In this document: one piece after another, positions 27,566-37,125 of the stretch
Layout: each line of letters begins with the position of its first letter
Numbering within the stretch: position 1 is the stretch's first letter
Source: Deltaproteobacteria bacterium
GTDB lineage: Bacteria > Bdellovibrionota_C > UBA2361 > OMII01
Direction: 5' to 3'
NCBI GenBank assembly: GCA_947491545.1
Contig: CANLJX010000013.1
Span: forward strand, 1-39,288
DNA: 39,288 nt
Position numbers and translations under genes: made by a program
Notes under the pieces: generated by a model
Database searches by the model: none
Told to the model about the DNA's origin: nothing
Seen by the model: the letters and a program-made list of their open reading frames with translations, nothing else

Positions 27566-28810
27566 TTACGGCGCTGCTGACGCCGCTCCTTCGCTGTTCT
27601 GTGGGCCAAACACCTTCCCGTGAGCCGAAACGCCGCTCGCCCTATCCTTCATCAGGAAGCTGCGGAAGCCCTCCCACAGGTCCTCCTTCTTCTCGATCGT
27701 GATCATGTGGAAGTTGGGTGCCTTGATGGCGCTAAACACTTCCAGCATGCTGCCGCTGTAGTACGCGCTCCCCGAGGGCTTAATCTCGCCGTACCCGAAC
27801 AAGTTGCACACCTTGCACAGCTCCTCGGCCGCCTGCAGCGCGCGCTCGTTGTCAGAGTAGAAGTTGTCGCCATCGGAGCAGTGGAAAGCGTACACGTTCC
27901 ACAGCGACGGGTGGTAGCGGTCCTGAATGATGTCGAGCGCCTTTCGGTACCCAGACGAGATGTACGTGCCCCCCGACTCAACCTTATGAAAGAAGTCAGC
28001 CTCAGGCACCTCTTTCGCTTCGGTGTGGTGTGCGATGAAGACCACTTCGACGTTGTTGTACTTCTGGCGCACGAACTGGAATAGGAGGAAGTAAAAGCTG
28101 CGAGCCAGGTACTTCTTCACCGTGCCCATCGATCCCGAGGTGTCCATGATGCAGAACACAACTGCATTCGACGCCTCTTTCGTCGTCGGAGCGATGTGGA
28201 AGTAGCTCATGTCGTCTTTGTGGAACGGGAAGCGCTGCTCCTCGTCCTCCATGTCGATATCCCTGCTGCCCTGCACTGCGAGCTTGCGGCGGACACGGTT
28301 GCGGGCCGTAGCGCGCTTGTCGAGCCGCGGGCGAATTCCCGCCTTGCGGTGCCCCTTGCGCTTGCGCGCGTCCTCGGACATGACCTCTTTGATGGCCTTC
28401 TTCTCAAGCTCGGGCAACTCGAGGTCGTCGAACATAATCGCTATGAGCTCTTCGAGGGTAATGTCCGTTTCGAACGCGTCAACACCTGGCTGGTTGCCGC
28501 CCTGTCCCTGGCCTTGGCCCTGGCCGTCTCCCTGCCCCTGCTCGACGACGTCCCCCGGCTTCTGGTTTCCGTCCCCCTGCGCAACGCCCGCCGCATTGTC
28601 ACCGTAAATGAAGCGGTACTCCTTCACCGAGCGAATCGGAACTTTGATAATCTTGTCCCGATCGCGCCCGATAATTGACTCTTCTGCCAGGATGTCGCCG
28701 ATATTGTCGCGGATCGAGTCCTTGATCTTCTGCCTGTGCCTTAGCCGGTCGCGAGCGCTCCTGTCGGAGCGTTGTGAGGTTGGGGTGTAGGGACGAAAGA
28801 TCGTGGACAT
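27566..28810 (-). CDS. YeaH/YhbH family protein (DUF444)
   Basis: MSTIFRPYTPTSQRSDRSARDRLRHRQKIKDSIRDNIGDILAEESIIG; VVFCIMDTSGSMGTVKKYLARSFYFLLFQFVR; AHHTEAKEV. Confidence 0.95.
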   Translation of the reverse strand: MSTIFRPYTPTSQRSDRSARDRLRHRQKIKDSIRDNIGDILAEESIIGRDRDKIIKVPIRSVKEYRFIYGDNAAGVAQGDGNQKPGDVVEQGQGDGQGQGQGQGGNQPGVDAFETDITLEELIAIMFDDLELPELEKKAIKEVMSEDARKRKGHRKAGIRPRLDKRATARNRVRRKLAVQGSRDIDMEDEEQRFPFHKDDMSYFHIAPTTKEASNAVVFCIMDTSGSMGTVKKYLARSFYFLLFQFVRQKYNNVEVVFIAHHTEAKEVPEADFFHKVESGGTYISSGYRKALDIIQDRYHPSLWNVYAFHCSDGDNFYSDNERALQAAEELCKVCNLFGYGEIKPSGSAYYSGSMLEVFSAIKAPNFHMITIEKKEDLWEGFRSFLMKDRASGVSAHGKVFGPQNSEGAASAAP

Positions 28811-28837
28811 CAGCGTCGAGGCGCCTCCTGAGCCCTA

Positions 28838-30778
28838 TTAGTCTTTCCAGAGGTTGTTGGCGGCGTACTTGAGGATGATGTCCACGCAGCTCGCCGGGTA
28901 TCCGTTCCTGATAAGCTGCTCGACCATGCGGTTGTACTTCTTGTGCTGGTCGTCATCTCGGGTGCGGGCCTTGGTGATAATGCGCGAGACATCACGAACG
29001 CTCGCCATCAGCTTCTTCTCAATCGCCTCTTTCAGCGGCTCGTAGCTCTCGTAGGTGACCTTCTCGCCACGACGGCCTGCTGACCACAGGTACGCGATCA
29101 CCTCCTGGCGGAAGCCGTCACAGGCAGTGCCGATGATCGCAATCTGCTCCTCAATCGACTTCATGAAGCCCTCGTCTGGCTCCATCGTCTCGCCGGTGCT
29201 GCGGTCCTTGAACTTCTTCTTGGTGACGTACGACTCGGCGTGATCGAGGTAGTTCTGGAAGAGCGACTCAGCCTGCTCTTGGTAGGAGTAGACGAAGGCC
29301 TTCGTAATCTCCTTCTCGAGCACCTCAAGGTACTCCTTGTGGAGCGTGTCCTGGAGGAACTCAAGGTAGCGCTTCTTGACATCGTCGGCGAAGTCAGACT
29401 CCTTGACCATGTGCACGAGAGACTCGCGCACCGAGATCGGATGGATTGCGTTCTGGTCTATGTTGTCAGAGAGCGCGTTGTCGAGCGCCTTCATGATGAA
29501 ACGCGTCGATATGCCGTTCATGCCCTCGCTCTTCGCCTCTTCACGCAGCTCGACCACGTCTATCTTCTTGGTCTTGCCCTTCTCCACGACCTCCTCGCCG
29601 TTGTAGAGCTTGAGCTTCGTCATGAGGTCGCACTTATTGGTGGGCTCAAGCCGAGAGAGGATGGCGAACATCGAGGCAATCTCGATGGTGTGCGGCGCGA
29701 TATCGGCCGTGAACTGCGACTGGCGGATGATCTTCTTGTAGATCTTTACCTCCTCAGAGAGCCGCAGGTTGTACGGCACCTTTACGGTGACGATACGGTC
29801 GAGGATCGCCTCGTTGGTGTGGTCGCTCTTGAACTTCTTCCACTCTGCCTCGTTGGAGTGCGCCACAATGCAGGTGTCGACGTAGATCATGCCGTGCCGT
29901 CCTGGAGCCGGGATCGACTTCTCTTGGGTCGCGGTGATCATCGCGTGCAGATACTCGGTCTCGTTCTTGAACACCTCGATGAACTCCACCATGCCACGGT
30001 TGCCCACGTTGAGCGCTCCAGACAGGTCAAGCACTCGTGGGTCGCCCTCGGAGTACAGGTCGAGCTTCGAAATATCCTCGCCGCCGATCAGCACGCTCGT
30101 GTCCTGGTTGTTGGGGTCTACCGGGGGAACGACACCGATACCACGCTTGGCGCGGATGCTCAGGTCATAGTTCCTGACTGGGAAGTCTTCCCACTTGCCC
30201 TGGTGCTCCTCCTTGAGGCGGTACCGGCACACTGGACAGAGGTCGCCTTCTATTTCAATGCCGAGCATCTTCGAGAACTCCTTCCGCAGGTGGCGAGGAA
30301 CGAGGTGCAGCGGCTCTTCAAACATCGGGCAGTTTTCAATCGCGAAGATTGGAGGAAGCTGCTCAAGACCCTTCTTGAGCCGCTCAACGAGCGAACTCTT
30401 TCCTGAGCCTACGGGACCTACGAGGTAGAGCACCTGTCGGCTCTCCTCGCCCTTGAGCGAGGCAGAGTGGAAGTAGCGGACGATCTGGTTGATGGTCTTC
30501 TCCATCCCGAAGAATTCGTCTGCAAAGAAGTTGAAGACTTTGAGCTTCTCGCCCTTGAAGATGCGCTTCATGCTCGGGTCTTGCTCGAGGTCCACCTCGA
30601 CCACGCCGCGGTCTATCATCATGTCGTAGAGGCGCTTGTGCGCGAGCTTGTGGAGCGCCGTGTTCTCGCGAATCTGCTCGAGGTACTCGAGCATGGTGCC
30701 CTTCCATGAGGACTTCTTGCGAGTCTCACGATCTTCGTCGATCAGCCGCTGGAACTCGTTGTTGGTGTCGTTGCTCAT
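28838..30778 (-). CDS. prkA: PrkA family serine protein kinase
   Basis: GEESRQVLYLVGPVGSGKSSLVERLKKGLE; MIYVDTCIVAHSNEAEWKKFKSDHTNEAILDRI; GMNGISTRFIMKALDNALS. Confidence 0.95.
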   Translation of the reverse strand: MSNDTNNEFQRLIDEDRETRKKSSWKGTMLEYLEQIRENTALHKLAHKRLYDMMIDRGVVEVDLEQDPSMKRIFKGEKLKVFNFFADEFFGMEKTINQIVRYFHSASLKGEESRQVLYLVGPVGSGKSSLVERLKKGLEQLPPIFAIENCPMFEEPLHLVPRHLRKEFSKMLGIEIEGDLCPVCRYRLKEEHQGKWEDFPVRNYDLSIRAKRGIGVVPPVDPNNQDTSVLIGGEDISKLDLYSEGDPRVLDLSGALNVGNRGMVEFIEVFKNETEYLHAMITATQEKSIPAPGRHGMIYVDTCIVAHSNEAEWKKFKSDHTNEAILDRIVTVKVPYNLRLSEEVKIYKKIIRQSQFTADIAPHTIEIASMFAILSRLEPTNKCDLMTKLKLYNGEEVVEKGKTKKIDVVELREEAKSEGMNGISTRFIMKALDNALSDNIDQNAIHPISVRESLVHMVKESDFADDVKKRYLEFLQDTLHKEYLEVLEKEITKAFVYSYQEQAESLFQNYLDHAESYVTKKKFKDRSTGETMEPDEGFMKSIEEQIAIIGTACDGFRQEVIAYLWSAGRRGEKVTYESYEPLKEAIEKKLMASVRDVSRIITKARTRDDDQHKKYNRMVEQLIRNGYPASCVDIILKYAANNLWKD

Positions 30779-31358
30779 GGAACCTTCTCCTCACTCTGGA
30801 GCGCCACTGCAACTGCCCGGCTCCGGGCTGCTGCCATCGGCGCTTTTTTTACGAGCCGTTCACTGCCACCGGAGATCAACAACCTTTCAAGGCTCTCTCC
30901 GCTGCGAGACGCACTGCCCTGCCACAACGCGAGGAGTGCCTCGTTGCTAACTGCCTGTGGCGCCGAATTTCGGGCCACACCGTCAACCGTGAGATGCCTT
31001 ACTTCCAGGGTACGCGATGGAGGCTGGAGTCCACAATGTGAAACGCCTGCTAGATCGCGACCTTCGATGCAATGCTCCCCTAAATTCAGATGCCCGCTTG
31101 CCCTGAATTGATTGACCTAAGGGTTTATTTCGGCGGAAAGATTTTTTGCCTTTACGAATTGTGCCGAGCCCTAGTTTCCTGGAAACCACTACCCGAGGAC
31201 TGCCGCCGCGAGTCGTTGCCCATCCAGCACTGCGGAAATGTGGGTGTTTTTGCCCTTTTTTAGCCCACGGCATGGCCTCTAAAGCTCTCCCGAAATAGCC
31301 GAAGAAAAAAACGGGACGGTGTTCGATTGCTGCCCTGTGCTCCTTGAGGACCGGGGGT

Positions 31359-31426
31359 GCCCGAGGGGCAGCGATGAGCTCTGCAGCTCGTGCCTCGGGC
31401 TGCCACCAAAAGCGAGCTAACTCGCT
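31359..31426 (+). promoter_or_regulatory. Hairpins in the purL upstream region
   Basis: GCCCGAGG/CCTCGGGC (31359-31366 / 31393-31400) with inner GAGCT-ctgc-AGCTC; then AGCGAG-ctaa-CTCGCT (31411-31426); purL ATG at 31496. Confidence 0.4.
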
Positions 31427-31495
31427 GCGAAATCTTGAGGTTATCGACCCTCCAGTATAGACTCCCGCCGTCCTGAAACCCTCACGGAGCACGTC

Positions 31496-33751
31496 ATGAC
31501 AAACTCGCCCGCATGGAAGCGCACCGCTACTGCACAAGACGCGCAGGAGCACGGACTGAAGGCGGGCGAATTCGATGCGGTGACGAAGGCTCTAGGCCGC
31601 TCAATCAACATGGTTGAGCTCGGCATCTGCTCCGCGCTTTTTTCCGAACATTGTTCATACAAGAGCACGAAGGTGCACCTACGCGGGCTGCCGACCACTG
31701 GGCCGCGCGTCATCATAGGGCCAGGCGAGAACGCCTGCGTGGTCGATATCGGCGACAACGAGGCGGTCGTCTTCAAAGTTGAGAGCCACAACCACCCTAC
31801 ATTCATTGAGCCGTTCCAGGGTGCGGCCACTGGCGTTGGCGGAATCTTGCGAGATGTGTTCACGATGGGTGCCCGGCCGGTAGCGCTGCTCAACTCACTG
31901 CGCTTCGGAGACCCTGAGCTTCCGAAGAGCCGCTACCTCCTGCGGCGCGCCGTGAACGGGATCGGCTTCTACGGAAACTGCATGGGAATCCCCACCGTTG
32001 GCGGCGAGCTCTCTTTTCACTCATCTTTTAACGGCAACTGCCTGGTGAACGCCTTCGCCCTCGGCGTTGTAAAGCAAGATGAAGTGTTCCTCGGCACTGC
32101 AGCGGGTGTTGGAAATGTCGTGCTGTACGTGGGATCAAAGACCGGTCGCGACGGTATTCACGGTGCGAGCATGTCTTCAGAGGAGTTTGGCGAAGACTCG
32201 GATGCGAAGCGGCCGACTGTGCAAGTCGGCGATCCCTTCCAGGAGAAGCTGCTGCTGGAAGCCTGCCTGGAGGCCTTTAAGAGCGGCTGCGTGGTCGGGG
32301 TGCAGGACATGGGAGCGGCGGGGCTCACGTCCTCGTCGTTTGAGATGGCAGATCGCGGCGGCAACGGCGTGCGGATGCACCTCGACCGAGTGCCGCAGCG
32401 TGAGACTGGGATGAACCCATACGAGATCATGCTCTCGGAGTCACAGGAGCGGATGCTCTTCATCGTCAAAGCAGGACAAGAAGATAAGCTGATCACGATC
32501 TTCAAACGCTGGGAGCTTGATGCTGTTGCAATCGGCGAAGTCATTGAGGGCGGAAATGTTGAGCTCCTCTGGCACGGGGAGCTGGTCTCGTCGATCCCGG
32601 CCCACCTGCTGACAAGCGCCGTTCCTCAGTACGAGTGGCCGACGAAGGATCCTGCGCTCGACCCAGCGAATGCGGAGCTTCGGGCCCCGATCGACTTGGC
32701 AGAGATCCCGCCCCCGAAAGACCTCGGCAGCGCCTGGCTCTCTCTGTTGGCCCATCCAAACCTCTGTTCCCGCCACGCAGTCTACAGCCAGTACGACAGC
32801 ACGGTGCGCGCTGACACCGTTGTGCACCCGGGCAGCGATGCAGGTGTTGTGCGGCTTAAGTCTGCTCGCGGTCGCGAGAAAGGGATCGCAATCTCGCTCG
32901 ACTGCAACTCCCGCTTCTGCGCTATCGACGCCGTGAAGGGCGCAGCTCTTTCGCTCGCAGAGTCGTGCAGGAATATCGCTGCGGCCGGCGCAATTCCTCT
33001 TGGGATCTCAGACTGCCTCAATATGCCAAGCCCAGAGAACCCCGAGACGATGTGGCAGATCGCTGGCAGCATCCGCGGCCTCGGCGAAGCGGCCCGCCAG
33101 TTCGGAGTTCCTGTCGTGAGCGGCAACGTGAGCCTCTACAACCAGACACACGGCCAAGGCATCCAGCCAACTCCTCTTCTGGCAGTCGTCGGGCTGCTCG
33201 ACGATGTGACGAAAGCTGTGCCTTCGCAGTTCCGCTCGCCGGGCGATGCTGTTCTGCTGCTCGGCGAGACTCGTGAGGCGGAGCTGGGTGGCAGCGCTTA
33301 CCTAGCCTTCCAGCATGGCATCGAGCGCGGCGAGCTGCCGGTTCTTGATTACGAAGCGGAGAAACGCGCCTGCGATTTCGTTCGTAGCCTGATTGAGAAG
33401 AGGCTTATCAGCTCGTGCCACGATCTCTCAGAAGGCGGACTCGGAGTTGCTCTGGCTGAGTGCTGCTTCCGTGACTACGAGGCTCCGCTTGGAGTGACGC
33501 TCTCTCTGACGAAGAAGAACACGCGTCCGGACGCTGCGCTGTTTGCCGAGAGTGGCGCACGGTTCATCATTAGCTTGCCTGCCAAGGCTGTAGCCGAGGT
33601 CAAGGCAGCTGCAACGGCTGCCGGTGTCCCGGTCGGCGGCGAAGGCATCGTAGGTGGCGATGCGATCGCCGTAGACGGGGTCGCTTCAATTCCCTCCCAC
33701 AAGGCTTTTAAAGCCTGGTTTAACGGCCTGGATCAGCTCTTTGAGGCGTAA
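31496..33751 (+). CDS. purL: Phosphoribosylformylglycinamidine synthase subunit PurL
   Basis: ALGRSINMVELGICSALFSEHCSYKSTKVHLRGLPT; VFKVESHNHPTFIEPFQGAATGVGGILRDVFTMGARPVALLNSLRFG; GVQDMGAAGLTSSSFEMA. Confidence 0.97.
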   Translation: MTNSPAWKRTATAQDAQEHGLKAGEFDAVTKALGRSINMVELGICSALFSEHCSYKSTKVHLRGLPTTGPRVIIGPGENACVVDIGDNEAVVFKVESHNHPTFIEPFQGAATGVGGILRDVFTMGARPVALLNSLRFGDPELPKSRYLLRRAVNGIGFYGNCMGIPTVGGELSFHSSFNGNCLVNAFALGVVKQDEVFLGTAAGVGNVVLYVGSKTGRDGIHGASMSSEEFGEDSDAKRPTVQVGDPFQEKLLLEACLEAFKSGCVVGVQDMGAAGLTSSSFEMADRGGNGVRMHLDRVPQRETGMNPYEIMLSESQERMLFIVKAGQEDKLITIFKRWELDAVAIGEVIEGGNVELLWHGELVSSIPAHLLTSAVPQYEWPTKDPALDPANAELRAPIDLAEIPPPKDLGSAWLSLLAHPNLCSRHAVYSQYDSTVRADTVVHPGSDAGVVRLKSARGREKGIAISLDCNSRFCAIDAVKGAALSLAESCRNIAAAGAIPLGISDCLNMPSPENPETMWQIAGSIRGLGEAARQFGVPVVSGNVSLYNQTHGQGIQPTPLLAVVGLLDDVTKAVPSQFRSPGDAVLLLGETREAELGGSAYLAFQHGIERGELPVLDYEAEKRACDFVRSLIEKRLISSCHDLSEGGLGVALAECCFRDYEAPLGVTLSLTKKNTRPDAALFAESGARFIISLPAKAVAEVKAAATAAGVPVGGEGIVGGDAIAVDGVASIPSHKAFKAWFNGLDQLFEA

Positions 33752-33758
33752 GAATACG

Positions 33759-35084
33759 ATGGATGCTCTCGACAAGTTTCACGACGAGTGTGGCCTGATG
33801 GCGGTCTGGAACCATCCAGAGGCGGCCAACCTGGCCTACCTCGGACTGTACGCCCAGCAGCACCGCGGGCAGGAGGGCGCCGGCGTTGTCTCGGTGCACA
33901 GAAACGGGGACGACGAGCCGCACTTCTCGGTTCACAAGGGCTTGGGGCTCGTCGCAGACGTCTTCTCTGATTTCGACTTCGGGCAGCTGCCTGGCTCCGT
34001 GGCAATCGGCCATGTGCGCTACACAACGGCGGGGGGAAACAAGCTGGCAAACGTTCAGCCCTTCGTCGCCGACATCTCGCTCGGATACACAGCTGTTGCA
34101 CACAACGGCAACCTCATTAACGCCGACGAGCTGCGGCAGGAGCTTATTAGCCAGGGGTCAATCTTCGCAACTACGTCGGACACTGAAACAATCCTACACC
34201 TGCTCGCCCGCGGCGATCGCGACCAGCCTCTTGTCGAGACGGTCGTCGGGGCGCTCCAGCGCCTTCGGGGCGCGTTCTCTCTCCTGATTCTCTTTGAAGA
34301 CAGGCTGATGGTTGTGCGGGATCGGCACGGCCTCCGCCCGCTCGCTATCGGCGAGCTAAACGGGGCCAAAGTCTTCGCCTCTGAGACCTGCGCGTTCGAC
34401 CTTATTGGCGCCACCTACCTGCGCGACGTAGCGCCGGGCGAGCTGATTGAGATTAGCCGCGACGGCACGATGCGCAGCTTCTTTCCGTTTGGATTTGCGC
34501 GCGAAGCCCCGTGCATCTTCGAATTCGTATACTTTGCGCGCCCCGACTCGAATGTCTTTGGCAAGAACGTCTACCAGCTCAGAAAGAACATGGGCGCTGA
34601 GCTCGCCAGAGAGAACAAGGTCACTGCAGACCTAGTCACTGCCGTCCCAGACTCCGGAACAGCGGCGGCCATTGGCTACGCTGAAGCATCGGGAATTCCC
34701 TTCGAGATGGGACTTGTGCGGAACCACTACGTGGGGCGCACATTTATCGAGCCAAAACAGAGCATCCGCGACTTCGGCGTCAAGATTAAGCTGAACCCGA
34801 ACCCTGAGCTCCTCAAGGGGAAATCGATCGTGGTCGTTGACGACTCGATCGTTCGGGGCACGACAAGCCGGAAGCTCGTGACGATGCTGCGCCAGGCTGG
34901 AGCGAGAGAGATCCACCTGCGCATATCGTCGCCTCCCACCACCGATCCCTGCTACTACGGGATAGACACGCCCCCCCTCCTGGTACACACTAGAAATCTC
35001 CCCTCTGGTACCCCCCTCTGGTACACACTAGAAATCACATCACCACAACGCGAATCTCTCGGCCGATATACCCCATACCCGTAG
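33759..35084 (+). CDS. purF: Amidophosphoribosyltransferase with atypical, apparently truncated C-terminus
   Basis: MDALDKFHDECGLMAVWNHPEAANLAYLGLYAQQHRGQEGAG; VVVDDSIVRGTTSRKLVTMLRQAGAREIHLRISSPP. Homology appears to end at CYYGIDTP (about 34972). Confidence 0.92.
   Translation: MDALDKFHDECGLMAVWNHPEAANLAYLGLYAQQHRGQEGAGVVSVHRNGDDEPHFSVHKGLGLVADVFSDFDFGQLPGSVAIGHVRYTTAGGNKLANVQPFVADISLGYTAVAHNGNLINADELRQELISQGSIFATTSDTETILHLLARGDRDQPLVETVVGALQRLRGAFSLLILFEDRLMVVRDRHGLRPLAIGELNGAKVFASETCAFDLIGATYLRDVAPGELIEISRDGTMRSFFPFGFAREAPCIFEFVYFARPDSNVFGKNVYQLRKNMGAELARENKVTADLVTAVPDSGTAAAIGYAEASGIPFEMGLVRNHYVGRTFIEPKQSIRDFGVKIKLNPNPELLKGKSIVVVDDSIVRGTTSRKLVTMLRQAGAREIHLRISSPPTTDPCYYGIDTPPLLVHTRNLPSGTPLWYTLEITSPQRESLGRYTPYP
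34980..35036. repeat. 19-bp direct repeat, two copies (34980-34998 and 35018-35036)
   Basis: CTGGTACACACTAGAAATC twice, 38-nt period, with a partial copy (ctctggtac) between. Confidence 0.93.
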
Positions 35085-35137
35085 GTGTTGCCGAGGAGTT
35101 TCGTGGGGGGAGCGAGCAGGCCTTAGGTAGGTTGGGG

Positions 35138-35167
35138 GGTGTGGAATCTACCGTGTACTAGAGTCTG
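35138..35167. repeat. Direct repeat R1 (30 bp; partner R2 at 36317)
   Basis: GGTGTGGAATCTACCGTGTACTAGAGTCTG; 29/30 identical to R2. Confidence 0.95.
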
Positions 35168-35295
35168 GGGGCGGCAGCAGATGCTTTTTGAGGTTAAGAA
35201 GTAGCCCTGATCGGTACACCTCGTTCCTTAAAGCGACTCCAGTCTCAGCACTCCCTCGGGTTTCCTAACCCCAGCCCCACTGGTACTCTGGTGGG

Positions 35296-35982
35296 ATGCA
35301 GCTCTGTAAAGAGAAACATAGCGCTCCAGGGGAAGATTGCCTAAAGCTGCCCAGCCGTCCGGCTGTAGGCATCGGCGCGGCGCTGCTTGAGGCGAAAGCG
35401 CAGCTTGGCACACAGAGCGAGCGTCAGGCCCTCGATCAGCTAATGCCGCAGGTTCTGGCGTTTGCGAGCGATACGGTCCAGCGCAAATTCCCGCAGCTTC
35501 CTCAGGCCGACCAAGACAACATAGTTCAGGAGAGCGCCCTTAAAGCGTGGCGAACGCTCTCGCAGGTTGACCCGCTGCGAAATCCGGCGAGTTGGCTGTG
35601 GGCTGTCACCTACTCAACAGCGATCACGTACCTCCGGGCTGAATCGGCACGCCGAGAGGTCTCCAACATATGGGATGTGCCAAAGCCGGGCTCCGACGAG
35701 CGGAACCTTCCCTCAATCGCGTCCAATGAGCCGTGCCCCCTCTCGGTACTGCTTAAAAAAGAGGAGCATACAGGTGAGCATGCTTTTAAGGATTCTGTTT
35801 TAATGGCACTCGGGCCGGCTGTTTCGGAAACGGTTGATTTAAGGCTTTCAGGACTTAAGTACGCCGATATCGCTGCGACGCAGCGCCTCTCGCTTGGAAC
35901 CGTCAAGTTTCGCTTAAACCTGGCGCGGAGGACCGCACAGGAGCTTCGAACTCAAAGTGCGGCGAGAGAGCGAACTGCCTGA
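35296..35982 (+). CDS. Sigma-70 family (ECF-like) RNA polymerase sigma factor
   Basis: LPQADQDNIVQESALKAWRTLSQVDPLRNPASWLWAVTYSTAITYLRAESARRE (region 2-like) and LRLSGLKYADIAATQRLSLGTVKFRLNLARRTAQE (region 4-like HTH). Confidence 0.82.
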   Translation: MQLCKEKHSAPGEDCLKLPSRPAVGIGAALLEAKAQLGTQSERQALDQLMPQVLAFASDTVQRKFPQLPQADQDNIVQESALKAWRTLSQVDPLRNPASWLWAVTYSTAITYLRAESARREVSNIWDVPKPGSDERNLPSIASNEPCPLSVLLKKEEHTGEHAFKDSVLMALGPAVSETVDLRLSGLKYADIAATQRLSLGTVKFRLNLARRTAQELRTQSAARERTA

Positions 35983-36316
35983 GCGATTACTGGGATCCGA
36001 CATCTGAGCGCTGCCCTTCCGCTGGTGCCCCGCACCACCTTCACAGAGCTATACCTCGCTATTGCAGGCCAGCGCGTCCGCTCAATAACCCCGTAAGGGC
36101 AAGAAGGGTATTTGCCCCCCTTTCCCAGTCTCCGAACCTTTCATCGATATTCAATCGCATCTTCAGGGTTCCTCGGTAAGAGCAACTGGCTGCTCGCAAC
36201 AGCGGGAACTCAATCGCGTGGGGAGTGCTGTGTACCAGTTGGCAGAGCGAAATAGTCGCCGCCGGCCCTAAAAGCGTTATGGGAGCGGGCCTGCAGCCGC
36301 GTTACAGAGGAAGGTA

Positions 36317-36346
36317 GGTGTGGAATCTACCGTGTAGTAGAGTCTG
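36317..36346. repeat. Direct repeat R2 (30 bp; partner R1 at 35138)
   Basis: GGTGTGGAATCTACCGTGTAGTAGAGTCTG; one mismatch to R1. Confidence 0.95.
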
Positions 36347-36432
36347 AGGCACACCACCCCTACCACTCACGCGTTCTCCGGTACGCTACGGACTCGTGTA
36401 TCTCCAGTTCTTCGCTATCGCCGGTTTCTTCA

Positions 36433-37125
36433 TCAGCTTGAGGCTGCATGGGGCACGTCTCGTCTCTGCGCTGTTTTGCGCTGTTTGGGTCCGGAGCGTG
36501 GAGCCAGGCTACAGAGGAACAATTGCTCCCAGGCTTCCAGGGGCTGCTTTCTCTCCTTGAGGCGAGCGACCTTTGGAGATGTTTGAATGCAGGTCGTTCG
36601 ATATGAAGGAAGACCTCTCTCGTATATGTGTGTCTCATAGGTCAGTAGCTCGAAGCAGAGAAGCTGCAGAAGTCGCTTGGCGATGACCTGCTGGCAGAAC
36701 ATTTGCGGTTCCTGAAAAGAGGGGAGATCGTGCGGGTTGAAGATCTGACTCGGATCGAAGGGGCCCTCTAACAACCTAGGAAAGCGCTCGAACCTTTTAA
36801 GGCAGAGCGCTGCTTTCCCGTCTTCAATAATCATGCCGAATCCCCAAAGGTGAATGGAGTATCCGGAGTCACGGACTAACGAGTAGCGTGTTGAGCCGTG
36901 CCTCGATGGAGGTGGACGAGTTCGGATAAATCCGAATTCCGTCAGAAAATTTCCCTCTATGTTTCTAATATCGCAGCCAAAGCACCACATCTGGAGGTTA
37001 ACGAGCTTTTCAAAGTTGCGGCCGAACTCTCCAGTGAAAGACCACGAGGAGAGTTTCTCCCTAGACCGAGGAAACAGGTGATTCGACTCTGGGTTCATGA
37101 CGCATGAGATTCCTGAAGAGCCCAC
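36433..37125 (-). CDS. Uncharacterised protein with WCFGCD (CxxC) motif, overlapping the GTPase gene
   Basis: 230 aa; [43 protein letters not shown]...[13 protein letters not shown]; start overlaps the 3' end of the 37095..38321 ORF, consistent with an operon. Confidence 0.65.
   Translation of the reverse strand: MGSSGISCVMNPESNHLFPRSREKLSSWSFTGEFGRNFEKLVNLQMWCFGCDIRNIEGNFLTEFGFIRTRPPPSRHGSTRYSLVRDSGYSIHLWGFGMIIEDGKAALCLKRFERFPRLLEGPFDPSQIFNPHDLPSFQEPQMFCQQVIAKRLLQLLCFELLTYETHIYERGLPSYRTTCIQTSPKVARLKERKQPLEAWEQLFLCSLAPRSGPKQRKTAQRRDVPHAASS

Noticed and set aside
29240-30406. 388-aa plus-strand ORF
   Set aside because: Antisense to prkA; Leu/Arg/Val-rich shadow ORF.
30983-31552. 189-aa minus-strand ORF in the prkA-purL gap
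   Set aside because: Overlaps the start of purL, Arg/Ser-rich and without a recognisable domain; likely spurious.
35138-36346. Complete insertion sequence
   Set aside because: No transposase or integrase ORF in the interval; flanks are direct, not inverted, repeats.
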